Shown in pieces: positions 25,363 to 34,609 of a stretch of 64,000 nt of DNA. Each line of letters starts with the position of its first letter. The stretch's first letter is position 1. The notes under the pieces were generated by a model. It saw only the letters and a list, made by a program, of their open reading frames with translations, did no database searches and was not told the origin of the DNA. Made by a program: the position numbers and the translations under genes. This DNA comes from an uncultured Porphyromonadaceae bacterium (GTDB taxonomy: Bacteria; Bacteroidota; Bacteroidia; Bacteroidales; Muribaculaceae): contig CAMWTJ010000005.1 of NCBI GenBank assembly GCA_947177185.1, positions 36,959 through 100,958 of the forward strand, written 5' to 3'.

Positions 25363-25374
25363 AATATTACCATC

Positions 25375-27825
25375 ATGAAACACCTCTGCGCCTTTTTTGC
25401 AGCCTGTGCCATAGCCGTTGCACCTACGGCCTTGGCACGCGAAACCCAGCTGCTCGACCGTGACTGGCTTTTTGCTTTCGGCGACGCCTCCTCAGCCGAA
25501 AAGGATTTCGGCAATGCCACCGAATATTTTACATACAGGACCAAAGCGGCGTCGATACACAATGCCGGACCCTACTCGCCCAAATACGACTCTGCAGCCG
25601 ACAGCGCGCGCTGGAGCAGCGTCGACCTGCCGCACGACTGGGTGGTGGACCTGCCGTACGACCGCTATGCCAGCCACAGCCACGGATATAAGACCGTGGG
25701 ATGGCAGTGGCCGCAGACCTCCGTGGGGTGGTACAGAAAGACTTTCGCCGTGGACAGCGCCGATGCCGGCAAGCATATCTACGTGCAGCTCGACGGAGTG
25801 CACCGCGACAGCCATGTGTGGGTAAACGGCTTTTGTCTCGGCCACGAGCCCAGCGGCTATGCGGCTTCCGTTTACGACATCACCGACTATCTGAACTACG
25901 GCGGCGACAACCTGCTGTGCGTGCGCGCCGATGCGTCGGTGGAAGAAGGGTGGTTCTATGAAGGCGCCGGCATATACCGCCACGTGTGGCTCGTGAAGAC
26001 GGAGCCCGTGCACTTCGAGCCGTTCGGGCTTGCCACGCACACACAGATGGACGAGAAGGACCTGTCGAAGGCGCGTCTGCACGTCAGCGCCGAACTCCGT
26101 AACTCGTCCAGGCAAGAGCTGGCTACGGCGCGCCTGCGGGCCACGCTGCGCGATGCGTCCGGCCGTAAGGTGGCCACGGCCGAAAGTCCGGCCGTAGCCG
26201 TGGCTCTGAGGGACAAGGCTGCGGCAGCTACAGCGATAGACGTCTGCCGCCCCCGGCTGTGGAGCCCGGAGAGCCCGTACCTGTACAGCCTTACCACTGA
26301 AGCTGTAGGCCCCGACGGCCGCGTGCTCGACGAGCAAACCACGGCCATAGGCTTCCGCACCATACGTTTCGATGCCGACAGTGGCTTCGTGCTCAACGGC
26401 CGGCGTCTGCCGCTGCGCGGAGTGAACATGCATCAGGACCATCCCGGCGTGGGCACGGCCATACCCGACGCGCTGCAGGCCTACCGTCTGCGCGAGCTTA
26501 AGAAGATGGGTGTGAACGCCTATCGTTCGAGCCACAACCCGATGACTCCCGCCATGCTCGACGCGTGCGACAGCCTTGGCATACTGGTGGTAGAGGAAAA
26601 CAGACTGATGGGAATTAACGACGAACATATAGAGCTGCTCGAGCGCATGATACGCCGCGACCGCAACCATCCGAGTGTAATAGCATGGAGCGTAGGCAAC
26701 GAGGAGTGGGGGCTGGAATGGAGCCCGCAGGGAGAGCGCGTGGTGGCTACCATGCGCGACCACGTGCGCCGCATTGACCCGACGCGCCCGGCCACGGCCG
26801 CCACGAGCGGCGGTCCGGCCACGATACTGCATGCCGATGTGGCAGGCTACAATTATGTGTTGCAGAACCCTATCGACGAGAACAGGCAGCGCTTTCCGCA
26901 GCGAAAAGCCATGGGCAGTGAGGAAACTACCGGCGCAGGCACACGCGGTGTCTATGCCACCGATACACTCACCGGCCACATGATGGCTATAAACCGTGCG
27001 CCCGCCGGACCCGACAGCATGCTCAACTGCATAGAGCGCGGCATGCGTTTCTATGCCGAGCGACCCTGGCTTGCCGGACTGTTCTACTGGACGGGCTTCG
27101 ACTACCGGGGCGAGCCCAATCCGATGAAATTTCCCGCTACGGGCTCTGAATTCGGCCTGCTGGACTATTGCGGCTTCCCGAAGGACGAGGCTTATTATGT
27201 GCGCTCGTGCTGGACAGACGACCCCGTGCTGCACCTCCTTCCGCACTGGAATCTCGAGGGCATGGAGGGACAGACGGTGTCGGTGTGGGCCTATACCAAC
27301 TGCGACGAGGTGGAACTTATGCAGGACGGACGCTCGCTCGGCAGGCGCCGCGTAGAGCCGTTGGGCCATGCGGAGTGGACAGCCGTGTATCGCCCCGGAG
27401 AGCTCCGCGCCATAGGATGGCGCGGCGGCCGCAAGGTGGCGGAAACGCGCGTGCGCACCGCAGGAGAGCCGGCGCGTGTAAGCGCCGAGGCCGATCGCAA
27501 GGTCCTGAAGGCCGACGGTGCCGATGTGGCTGTGGTCAATATCAGCATAGCCGACGCGCGCGGCAATTTCGCGCCCACGGCGTGCCTGCCCGTCACGGTA
27601 GTGGCCGAAGGGCCGGTGCGCCTGCTCGGCGGAGGCAACGGCGACCCGGCATGGCAGGCGCAGGAGCGTCCGGCGGGCAAGGATGCTAAGGAGTTCACGC
27701 TGCCGTCGTTCAACGGTCTGGCCCAGGTGCTCGTGCAGAGCACGGGCGAGCCCGGATACGCCAAACTGCGTGTGACGTGTGCCGGAGCTGCCGCTGAATT
27801 GGAACTGACCATTGCCGATAAATGA
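25375..27825 (+). CDS. Glycoside hydrolase family 2 (beta-galactosidase-like)
   Basis: This 816-residue protein has a signal peptide (HLCAFFAACAIAVAPTALA) and the GH2 domain order: sugar-binding jellyroll (LDRDWLFAFGD, then VDLPHDWVVDLPYDR), immunoglobulin-like domain, TIM barrel (LRGVNMHQDHPGVG, NAYRSSHNPMTP), and a C-terminal DUF4982-like region. The acid/base is Glu443 in WSVGNEEWG and the nucleophile is probably Glu516 in AMGSEETTG. It likely removes beta-linked galactose (or a related sugar) from host or dietary glycans in the periplasm. The stop overlaps the next gene (ATGA), and a GH20 enzyme completes the operon, which fits stepwise trimming of Gal-GlcNAc chains such as those in mucin or N-glycans. 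Confidence 0.92.
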   Translation: MKHLCAFFAACAIAVAPTALARETQLLDRDWLFAFGDASSAEKDFGNATEYFTYRTKAASIHNAGPYSPKYDSAADSARWSSVDLPHDWVVDLPYDRYASHSHGYKTVGWQWPQTSVGWYRKTFAVDSADAGKHIYVQLDGVHRDSHVWVNGFCLGHEPSGYAASVYDITDYLNYGGDNLLCVRADASVEEGWFYEGAGIYRHVWLVKTEPVHFEPFGLATHTQMDEKDLSKARLHVSAELRNSSRQELATARLRATLRDASGRKVATAESPAVAVALRDKAAAATAIDVCRPRLWSPESPYLYSLTTEAVGPDGRVLDEQTTAIGFRTIRFDADSGFVLNGRRLPLRGVNMHQDHPGVGTAIPDALQAYRLRELKKMGVNAYRSSHNPMTPAMLDACDSLGILVVEENRLMGINDEHIELLERMIRRDRNHPSVIAWSVGNEEWGLEWSPQGERVVATMRDHVRRIDPTRPATAATSGGPATILHADVAGYNYVLQNPIDENRQRFPQRKAMGSEETTGAGTRGVYATDTLTGHMMAINRAPAGPDSMLNCIERGMRFYAERPWLAGLFYWTGFDYRGEPNPMKFPATGSEFGLLDYCGFPKDEAYYVRSCWTDDPVLHLLPHWNLEGMEGQTVSVWAYTNCDEVELMQDGRSLGRRRVEPLGHAEWTAVYRPGELRAIGWRGGRKVAETRVRTAGEPARVSAEADRKVLKADGADVAVVNISIADARGNFAPTACLPVTVVAEGPVRLLGGGNGDPAWQAQERPAGKDAKEFTLPSFNGLAQVLVQSTGEPGYAKLRVTCAGAAAELELTIADK

Positions 27826-28616
27826 AAATCAGTCTTATAATAACCACATACAACCGTCCTGACGCGCTCGCCGCTGTGCTTGAGTCGGTGCTCGCGCAGA
27901 AGCGCATGCCCGACGAGGTGATAGTGGGCGACGACGGCTCCGGCCCCGAAACACGCGAGGTGCTGCGGGATTATGAATCGCGCTTCCCTGTGCCGCTGGT
28001 GCACGTGTGGCATGCCGACAAAGGTTTCCGCCTGGCCGAAATACGCAACAAGTGCATTGCCCGCGCCACCGGCGACTATATAATTCAGACAGACGGCGAT
28101 ATTATAATGCTGCCGCATTTCGTGGCCGACCACGCCGCACTGGCGCGTCGCGGATATTTCGCGCGCGGAGTGCGTGTGCGGCTTTCGGCCGCGCGGTCGG
28201 CCGAGATATGCCGTAGCGGCAGGCCTCCCAAGCGGGTGTCGGTGTTCAGCCGCGGTCTGTTGCGCGACCGGCTCAAGGCCTGGCGCCTGCCCTGGGCGGG
28301 ACGCGTTATCTCCTACCGGCGCAAGACCACGTGCGGTGCCATAGGGTGCAATATGGCCTTCTGGCGCGACGACCTGGTGCGTGTCAACGGCTACGACGAC
28401 TGCTTCACGGGCTGGGGCTACGAGGACACCGACCTGCTGATGAGGCTTATGGCAGCAGGTGTGCGCATGATGCGCCCTTATCGCATGGCGCTGTGTCTGC
28501 ATCTGTGGCACCCCGAGAAATCGAAGCACGACGCGCCCGAGGCTCGCGCATATATGGAAAGCAAGATGGCGCGCGGCGAGTTGCGCCCGGCGCACGGTCT
28601 TGCCGACCATCTGTAA
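27822..28616 (+). CDS. Family 2 glycosyltransferase
   Basis: This 264-residue cytoplasmic GT-A enzyme shows the nucleotide-sugar site ISLIITTYNRPDALAAVLES, VIVGDDGSGPETRE, and the DXD-type metal motif QTDGDI. It also has the acceptor-side motif GWGYEDTDLLMRLMAAG seen in galactosyltransferase-type (Glyco_transf_7C) proteins. No signal peptide or membrane helix is present. It is translationally coupled to the GH2 gene and 44 nt ahead of the GH20 gene. A biosynthetic enzyme inside a degradative gene set is unusual; it may simply share the transcript. The sugar donor and acceptor are unknown. Confidence 0.85.
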   Translation: MKISLIITTYNRPDALAAVLESVLAQKRMPDEVIVGDDGSGPETREVLRDYESRFPVPLVHVWHADKGFRLAEIRNKCIARATGDYIIQTDGDIIMLPHFVADHAALARRGYFARGVRVRLSAARSAEICRSGRPPKRVSVFSRGLLRDRLKAWRLPWAGRVISYRRKTTCGAIGCNMAFWRDDLVRVNGYDDCFTGWGYEDTDLLMRLMAAGVRMMRPYRMALCLHLWHPEKSKHDAPEARAYMESKMARGELRPAHGLADHL

Positions 28617-28660
28617 TGCAACTGTTTAGTAACAACGATAACCTTAAATCCGTATCAGTA

Positions 28661-30901
28661 ATGACAAAGAAAAGTCTGTATGGTATCGCTATGGCCGCAT
28701 GCATGTGTGCGGTGTCGTGCGGGACGCACGAGAATACCATCACCTGGCAGACGCTTGGCAACGGCGCTGACGAAAGCGGCCGTCCGACGTATGTGCAACG
28801 TTTCACCATTGATGCCGACGGGCCGTTTGAGCGCATGGCGTTCTGTATGTTCAAGCGCGGCATGTATCCCGTGGACCCGGCCGATACACTGATCGAGCTG
28901 CTTCCGGGATATTTCGCCGTAGGCTCGCCGCGTTTTGCGGAGGCGAAAGCCGGCGAACCCGTGGTGGTGGAGCTTGTCACGAGCGGCGCTCTGCGCAATA
29001 TATCGTATGCCCCCGACGGCATGCACCTCGTGTGCGGCGGCAAGCCCGTGCGAGTGAAGAACGTGCATATGTCCACGACGGCGTTTCCCGAGCAGTGGCA
29101 GTCGGAGGGACGCCCCGACGGCATGATCTACGGCGACCGCGCATGGGCGATTAACGACAGCCTGCGCAGCGCGTGGCGCCCGGAGGCCTACAAGCAGATT
29201 CCGACCCCGAAAAGGGTGGTATATGGCACCGGCCGCGTTGCCGTGCCGGTGGCAGACAAGGTGACGGTGCGCGCCGTGGACGACCCGCGAGAGGAGTATT
29301 ACACGGCAGTCGTCGGGCCCGACGGCAGCCTCACCGTGAGCACCAACAGCGACCATCCTGAAGCGCTCGCGGCAAGGGTGCTCGCGCGCGTAGCCGAATC
29401 GGCCGATGCCGACGGACTCGTGCCTGCCGGCGAAATCGAAGACTGGGCCGACATGGGCTACCGCGGCCTGATGATTGACGTGGCGCGTAATTTCACCGGC
29501 AAGGAGGACATGAAAATAATCATAGACCTGATGGCGCGCTACGGTCTGAACGTGCTGCATTTCCATCTTGGCGACGACGAAGGGTGGCGTGTGGAGATTC
29601 CCGAACTGCCCGAACTCACATCGGTGGGCGCGCGCCGCGGCTATACGGAAAGCGACGATGTGCCGTTTCTCAAAGGCATATACAGTGGCGACGGCAATCC
29701 CGAAGCCGGCGATACGCCTGCCAACGGTTACTACACGCGCGCCGACTATATAGAATTGCTGCGCTATGCCGACAGCCTCGGAGTGGCAGTGCTGCCCGAA
29801 TTCGACTCGCCCGGCCACAGCCGTGCGGCCATACGGGCCATGGAACACCGCTACCGCACCACCGGCGACGACGCCCTGCGTCTGATTCACGACGGCGACA
29901 GCTCGCGCTACACGTCGGCGCAGGCCTACCACGACAATGTGCTGAACCCGGCGCTGGAAGGCCCCTACAGATTCTGGGACATAGTGATGGGCAGCATAGC
30001 AGATACTTACAAGGAAGCCGGCGTTGAGCTGCCCGGCATACATATCGGCGGCGACGAGGTGCCGGCTCACGCCTGGGACGGCAGCGACGCCGTGCGCAGG
30101 CTCATGGAGCAACGCGGTTTCACCGAGCAGCGCCAGGTTCATGCCATGTTTGTGGAGAAAGTGGCCGGCATAGCCGCCGCCCGAGGCATAAAAATAGCCG
30201 GATGGCAGGAAATTGCGCTCGGCCATACCCCTGAATACAATGCCGCAGTGAGGCCGCAGGTAATGGCCGTGAACTGCTGGACCAATACGGGCGATTACGG
30301 CCAGCGTATAGCTGCGCAGGGATTCCCGCTGATACTCAGCAATGTGGACTATCTCTATTTCGACCAGACACCCACCACACATCCTGAAGAACCCGGGCTG
30401 ACGTGGGGAGGCATCGTGGACGAATTCCGCCCGCTGCACGCCACTGTCGATGCTCTTTGTCCGGCCGATTCGGCGGTGCAGGCCAATGTGGCAGGCATCT
30501 CGGCGCAGATTTTTGCGGAAACTGTGCGCTCGCGTGCCATGATAGAGCGCTATCTGCTGCCGCGCATACTCGGTCTTGCCGAGCGCGCGCACAACAAGCG
30601 CCCTACGCTGTCCGACAGCGAATACTTCGGCGCCCTTACCGGGCAGATAGCCCTTTGGGCTGAAGAAGGCCGCGATTTCAACCTGCGGCAGCCGGGCATA
30701 CGCGTCAACGACGGCAAGGTGGAGATGAACGACGCCTATGGTTTCGGAGAAATACGCTACACGCTCGACGGTTCGCAGCCGGGCCGCGACAGCGCGCTAT
30801 ACACCGGGCCTTTTGACGTGGCCGGCGCCGGTCAGATATGCGCCAGGCTTTTTGCCGGAGAGGCAGAGAGTGTGACCTCGATTCTGTACGTGAACCGCTG
30901 A
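28661..30901 (+). CDS. Beta-N-acetylhexosaminidase, GH20 lipoprotein
   Basis: This 746-residue protein starts at MTKKSLYGIAMAACMCAVSC, a lipoprotein signal with Cys20; the longer upstream frame overlaps the GT2 gene and is rejected. A GH20b-like N-terminal domain (about 120-255) precedes the catalytic barrel: MGYRGLMIDVARNF, LNVLHFHLGDDEGWRVEIPE, LPEFDSPGHSRAAIRAME. The catalytic pair Asp465-Glu466 lies in IHIGGDEVPAHAW. A C-terminal FN3/chitobiase-like segment (IRYTLDGSQPGRDSALYTGP) follows. It releases terminal GlcNAc or GalNAc from glycans at the cell surface or periplasm. Together with the GH2 enzyme it would trim Gal-beta-GlcNAc arms. A hairpin terminator follows. Confidence 0.93.
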   Translation: MTKKSLYGIAMAACMCAVSCGTHENTITWQTLGNGADESGRPTYVQRFTIDADGPFERMAFCMFKRGMYPVDPADTLIELLPGYFAVGSPRFAEAKAGEPVVVELVTSGALRNISYAPDGMHLVCGGKPVRVKNVHMSTTAFPEQWQSEGRPDGMIYGDRAWAINDSLRSAWRPEAYKQIPTPKRVVYGTGRVAVPVADKVTVRAVDDPREEYYTAVVGPDGSLTVSTNSDHPEALAARVLARVAESADADGLVPAGEIEDWADMGYRGLMIDVARNFTGKEDMKIIIDLMARYGLNVLHFHLGDDEGWRVEIPELPELTSVGARRGYTESDDVPFLKGIYSGDGNPEAGDTPANGYYTRADYIELLRYADSLGVAVLPEFDSPGHSRAAIRAMEHRYRTTGDDALRLIHDGDSSRYTSAQAYHDNVLNPALEGPYRFWDIVMGSIADTYKEAGVELPGIHIGGDEVPAHAWDGSDAVRRLMEQRGFTEQRQVHAMFVEKVAGIAAARGIKIAGWQEIALGHTPEYNAAVRPQVMAVNCWTNTGDYGQRIAAQGFPLILSNVDYLYFDQTPTTHPEEPGLTWGGIVDEFRPLHATVDALCPADSAVQANVAGISAQIFAETVRSRAMIERYLLPRILGLAERAHNKRPTLSDSEYFGALTGQIALWAEEGRDFNLRQPGIRVNDGKVEMNDAYGFGEIRYTLDGSQPGRDSALYTGPFDVAGAGQICARLFAGEAESVTSILYVNR

Positions 30902-30919
30902 ATAGTTACCTGAGATTTA

Positions 30920-30950
30920 TCAGCCCCGATGGCCCTGCTGTCGGGGCTGA
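30920..30950 (+). terminator. Intrinsic terminator after the GH2-GT2-GH20 operon
   Basis: A perfect 10-bp stem (TCAGCCCCGA with TCGGGGCTGA) and an 11-nt loop lie 19 nt after the GH20 stop. The T-tract (TTGTGTAT) is weak. Confidence 0.6.
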
Positions 30951-31046
30951 TTGTGTATATGTGTGTATATGTGTCGCGGGCTTGCATGATAATCATTTAT
31001 TTTTTGTATTTTCGCGTATAAAACACGAATAATCCATATGCCGTAC

Positions 31047-32438
31047 ATGTCACAGGAAAAATTCAAAGATATACAGAGCCGAGTGGCCGGCTTCTTCGAC
31101 CTGTCGGGCTTTTTGCTTCCGCAGGAGGAAGCCGAGGCCGCCATACGCGAGGGAGTGTCGTTTCGCGGAATAAACATATTGATTCTTATAGTGGCCATAT
31201 TCATAGCGTCGCTTGGGCTCAATGTCAATTCCACGGCCGTAATAATAGGCGCGATGCTGATATCGCCGCTGATGGGGCCTATTATAGGCATGGGCCTGGC
31301 CGTCGGCATCCACGATTTCGAACTCATGAAGCGCGCGTTCCGAAATCTGATGATGGCCACCGCGTTCAGCGTGGCCACATCCTGCCTGTTTTTTCTCATT
31401 TCTCCCGTCAATGCCCAGCACAGCGAGCTTCTGGCGCGCACGTCGCCCACCATCTACGACGTGTTCATAGGCTTTTTCGGCGGAGCTGCAGGCATACTGG
31501 CCATAGGCAGCAGGGTGAAGGGCAATGTGATTCCGGGTGTGGCCATAGCCACGGCGCTGATGCCGCCGCTGTGCACGGTGGGCTATGGGCTGGCCACGTG
31601 GCAGATGTCTTATTTTTTCGGAGCGCTGTATCTGTTCTTCATTAATTCCGTGTTCATAGCCTGCGCCACTACTTTGGGCGTGAAGCTGATGAAGTATCAG
31701 GTGAAGGATTTCAGCAACCCGCAGCGTGCGCGCAGGGTGCGCAACACGGTGTATGCCATAGCCGTACTTACGATGATTCCTTCCTGCTGGCTCACGTACA
31801 GGATGTATCGCCAGTCGACGTTCGAAGCCAACTGCGCCAAGTTTGTGGAGCAGGAATTCGATTTCTCGGGCACGCAGGTGCTTCACAGTGCCGCGCATTA
31901 CGCCGGCCATCACAGCACGCTCACGGTGAGCCTCATAGGGCGTGTGCTGCCGCAGGACTCCCTGCTGCTGGCCATGACAGACAAGCTGCCTGACTATAAA
32001 CTCGGAGGCACGACGCTGAAAATAGTGCAGGGCGACAACCCGAACGTGTCGTTCGATGCCACGGAAGTCACATCCACAATGCTCCGCGACATGTATCAGG
32101 TGACCCAGGACCGTATAGGCCGGCAGATGGAAACAATAGATTCGCTCCGCGCGCTTAACGCGCAGACCATGCGCAACGACACTATAGGCGCCACGCTCGT
32201 GCCGGAGCTCAGGGTACTGTTTCCTGATGTGCAGGACATAGCCGTGACAAGGGCCATAGCGAGCGCTGTAGGCACCGGGCGCATGGACACTCTCGACCTC
32301 GCGCTGGTGAGCTACCGGCATCCTATGGCGTCGGCCACGGAACGCAAATTCAGGGACTATCTGCGCGCCCGGCTCGACAAGCCGCAGCTGGTGATTGTGC
32401 CCACATCGGTGATTCATGCGGCCGAGAGCCATAAATGA
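31047..32438 (+). CDS. DUF389 / TIGR00341-type membrane protein
   Basis: This is a 463-residue protein from the ATG at MSQEKFKDIQSRVAGFFDLS; an in-frame ATG 9 nt upstream (31038) is an alternative. The DUF389 core spans about residues 40-250 with five or six helices and the motifs ILIVAIFIASLGLNVNSTAV, IIGAMLISPLMGPIIGMGLA, and IPGVAIATALMPPLCTVGYG. The C-terminal ~200 residues are soluble, with two similar alpha/beta segments (HSTLTVSLIGRVLPQDSLLL). The function of DUF389 proteins is not established. The gene overlaps the following GNAT gene by 4 nt. It is preceded by an AT-rich leader with no perfect promoter. Confidence 0.85.
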   Translation: MSQEKFKDIQSRVAGFFDLSGFLLPQEEAEAAIREGVSFRGINILILIVAIFIASLGLNVNSTAVIIGAMLISPLMGPIIGMGLAVGIHDFELMKRAFRNLMMATAFSVATSCLFFLISPVNAQHSELLARTSPTIYDVFIGFFGGAAGILAIGSRVKGNVIPGVAIATALMPPLCTVGYGLATWQMSYFFGALYLFFINSVFIACATTLGVKLMKYQVKDFSNPQRARRVRNTVYAIAVLTMIPSCWLTYRMYRQSTFEANCAKFVEQEFDFSGTQVLHSAAHYAGHHSTLTVSLIGRVLPQDSLLLAMTDKLPDYKLGGTTLKIVQGDNPNVSFDATEVTSTMLRDMYQVTQDRIGRQMETIDSLRALNAQTMRNDTIGATLVPELRVLFPDVQDIAVTRAIASAVGTGRMDTLDLALVSYRHPMASATERKFRDYLRARLDKPQLVIVPTSVIHAAESHK

Positions 32439-32866
32439 CAGACAGGGTGTCGAAGATAGAGATACGGCGTCTGATGTCGATGCCGAGCGTAATGCGCTGG
32501 CGTATAGAGGCGCTCGGTGCGGAGTCCGGCGGCCGGCCGTCGCGGCGTTTGCTTGTGGCGTGCAGGCAATACTATAGGGCGCATTTACCCGATGGCTCGC
32601 ATATGGCCTTTGTGGCCGAATACGACGGCGAGGCATGCGGATGCGGCGGAATGAGTTTTGCCGATGTTGCGCCGTCGACCGACAATCCTTCGGGGCGCGT
32701 GGCGTGCCTGAGCGGTGTGTACGTGCGTGCAGCTTTTGCCGGCCTCGGCGTAGAGGAGGCGCTGGCCGAGTGCCTTATGGCCGAGGCGCGCCGTAATGGC
32801 TGCGGCCTGGTATGTGCCGATTCGGCGTCGCGCCGTTTTCTGACCGACGATATGCTGCGGCTTTAA
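32435..32866 (+). CDS. GNAT family N-acetyltransferase
   Basis: This 143-residue protein shows the GNAT fold pattern: an N-terminal helix pair, strands with HMAFVAEYDGEACGCGGMSF, and the acetyl-CoA strand-loop LSGVYVRAAFAGLGVEEALA. The usual Q/RxxGxG/A loop is degenerate (RAAFAGLGV). It has no export signal. It overlaps the DUF389 gene by 4 nt and is followed by a terminator, so the two genes form one unit. The substrate is unknown. Confidence 0.78.
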   Translation: MTDRVSKIEIRRLMSMPSVMRWRIEALGAESGGRPSRRLLVACRQYYRAHLPDGSHMAFVAEYDGEACGCGGMSFADVAPSTDNPSGRVACLSGVYVRAAFAGLGVEEALAECLMAEARRNGCGLVCADSASRRFLTDDMLRL

Positions 32867-32884
32867 CGCCGCTACGGCATGCGC

Positions 32885-32926
32885 AAAGCGCCCGCCAGGC
32901 CTTTTTGCAGGCTATGCGGGCGCTTT
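32885..32926. terminator. Intrinsic terminator between converging genes
   Basis: An 11-bp perfect stem (AAAGCGCCCGC with GCGGGCGCTTT) closes a 20-nt loop that itself has T5 and partial pairing. It lies between the GNAT gene and the converging Spy-like gene. Confidence 0.7.
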
Positions 32927-32951
32927 GTGCGTGTGAGAGTGTGTATAGGGG

Positions 32952-33437
32952 CTATTTTTCCGCAGCCTGGTTGCGTGCGCGGTTGTGGTGGCGCATGAGC
33001 CGCTGCGTGAACCGGCGTTCAGTCTGTCGCAGCTGCAGCAGCTGCCGGGGCTTCAGCACTTGCTTGAAGCGGTCGAAATAGCTCTGCTCCACTTCGCTTT
33101 CAGCCTGCTTCTGACTGAAGACAGCACGCGCGGCGGCTTCGAGCTCCACGTCGGATGCGTCGGCTTTTGTCGATACCTCGCGCTCGAGTTCGCGGGTTTC
33201 GGTGTTGATGCGCTCTATGGCGTCGTCCATTTCGTCGTAGAGCGGGAAGAACTCACGCTGCTGTTCGCGCGTCAGTTCAAGCTCTTTGGCGAGGAATTCG
33301 TGTTTGTAGTTGCGCATCTCCGTGCGCCAGCGCAGGCGCTCTTCTTCGTTCATGGGCCTGCGTTTCTGCGCGGCGGCGGAAAATGCCGTGGAGCATAGCA
33401 CTAAGGCGAGTGTGGCTGCTGCGAATAGCTGTTTCAT
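32952..33437 (-). CDS. Periplasmic Spy/CpxP-like helical protein of an ECF operon
   Basis: This 161-residue protein starts at MKQLFAAATLALVLCSTAFS with cleavage near AAAQ. The mature part is all-helical and strongly charged. ELTREQQREFFPLYDEMDD resembles the LTxxQ motif of Spy/CpxP stress chaperones, and LKPRQLLQLRQTERRFTQRL forms a second helix of the same type. In Bacteroidetes such proteins commonly follow an ECF sigma gene and its membrane partner, as here (10-nt gap). It may sense or buffer envelope stress and feed back on the sigma factor; this is inferred. Confidence 0.72.
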   Translation of the reverse strand: MKQLFAAATLALVLCSTAFSAAAQKRRPMNEEERLRWRTEMRNYKHEFLAKELELTREQQREFFPLYDEMDDAIERINTETRELEREVSTKADASDVELEAAARAVFSQKQAESEVEQSYFDRFKQVLKPRQLLQLRQTERRFTQRLMRHHNRARNQAAEK

Positions 33438-33447
33438 ACGGTCGTAT

Positions 33448-33885
33448 TTATAATGCGGCTTCGAAGTCGGTCGAGTCCGGCTCGTCGAGCGTACCCGGGT
33501 CAAAGCCGTCCTCCATCATCTGGTCCATGACGTCCCATTGGTTCACATCGTCAAGCACGTAATTGTCAATAAAATCGTCGTTGCCGAAGGCTTCCGCCAT
33601 CACTGGATTCTTGTCCATGGGTGTGAGCTCGCCCGGGGCGGTGACTGTGGTGAACATTTTGAGCATGCACCATACGCCGGCAAACATGGCCGCCATATAT
33701 ACATAGGGACGAATTTTGCCCCAGATGCCCGACGGCGGTGCGGGAGCCGACATCTGCGACAGCTCCGGGCGTTCGGGGAGCGCGTCGGCCATGTGGCGTG
33801 CGAAATCGGCAAAATAGCCTTCGGGGACTGTAATGCCGTCGCGTCGCGCTATGGTGCGTAGTATTTCGTTGTCTTCTTTTTTCAT
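33448..33885 (-). CDS. Putative membrane anti-sigma factor
   Basis: This 145-residue protein starts at MKKEDNEILRTIARRDGITV. The N-terminal ~55 residues are cytoplasmic (VPEGYFADFARHMADALPER is typical of proteins encoded next to Bacteroidetes ECF sigma genes). One membrane helix follows at about residues 60-80 (YVYMAAMFAGVWCMLKMF), then an acidic periplasmic tail (MDQMMEDGFDPGTLDEPDST). It has no canonical zinc HxxxCxxC anti-sigma motif. Its place directly after the sigma gene (58 nt) and its topology suggest that it holds the sigma factor at the membrane. RseP, encoded in this window, could be the releasing protease. Confidence 0.7.
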   Translation of the reverse strand: MKKEDNEILRTIARRDGITVPEGYFADFARHMADALPERPELSQMSAPAPPSGIWGKIRPYVYMAAMFAGVWCMLKMFTTVTAPGELTPMDKNPVMAEAFGNDDFIDNYVLDDVNQWDVMDQMMEDGFDPGTLDEPDSTDFEAAL

Positions 33886-33943
33886 GACCGTGTGTTTAGG
33901 AGAGATTCGTTTCACATATTTGACCATATGCCCGATGCAAGGT

Positions 33944-34501
33944 TTAATCGTCAGTCGAAAAAAATTGTTCGATTTTTTTCACAGCCAGATGGTAGGATGC
34001 CTTGAGGGCTCCGACGCTGGTGCCGAGTATGGCTGAGATGTCGTCGTAGCGCATGTCGTCGTAGTAGCGCATGTTGAACACGAGGCGCTGCTTTTCGGGG
34101 AGTGTGGCTATGGCTTTGCGCAGTTTGAGGGCCAGGGCGTCGCCGTCGATGTCGGCGTCGGCCTCGATGGTGTTGATCAGAGCGGCTTCCTGGTCGTCGA
34201 GAGATATGCCGCGGCGTTTGCGCTCGCGCTCGAGGTGCGAGAGGGTTTCGTTGACGGCTATTTTGTAGAGCCATGTGCTCAGGCGCGCGTCGCCGCGAAA
34301 ATTCTCTATATTGCTCCACGCTTTCAGAAAGGTGTTCTGAAGCAGGTCGTTGGCATCGTCGTGGTTCTGCACCATGCGGCGTATCTGCCGGTACAGCGGT
34401 TCGGAATACAGTGCAATGACTTCACCGAACGCGGCGCGCACCGTGGCAGGGTGGCGCAGGCGCTCCACAAGTTTCGGATCGTCATGCATATAATCGGCCA
34501 T
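33944..34501 (-). CDS. ECF-family RNA polymerase sigma factor
   Basis: This 185-residue sigma factor starts at MADYMHDDPKLVERLRHPAT; an upstream ATG would add 14 residues and is less likely. Region 2 is clear (ALYSEPLYRQIRRMVQNHDD; DANDLLQNTFLKAWSNIENF). So is region 4 (LPEKQRLVFNMRYYDDMRYD with the helix-turn-helix ISAILGTSVGALKASYHLAV). It leads a three-gene operon with the putative anti-sigma and the Spy-like protein, and is divergent from a TonB receptor gene 108 nt away. The operon is probably autoregulated. Confidence 0.93.
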   Translation of the reverse strand: MADYMHDDPKLVERLRHPATVRAAFGEVIALYSEPLYRQIRRMVQNHDDANDLLQNTFLKAWSNIENFRGDARLSTWLYKIAVNETLSHLERERKRRGISLDDQEAALINTIEADADIDGDALALKLRKAIATLPEKQRLVFNMRYYDDMRYDDISAILGTSVGALKASYHLAVKKIEQFFSTDD

Positions 34502-34609
34502 TGTGATATGAATTCTTCGCCAAAAGTAATATATTTTTTTCAATTTCGGGCCGAGGCCGCGTATTCTTTAAGAATTATTGTGAAAATAGTAGTAACTTTG
34601 AAGCCCGTT

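Noticed and set aside
25492..27369. 625-aa open frame on the minus strand
   Set aside because: Antisense to the GH2 gene, whose catalytic motifs are intact.
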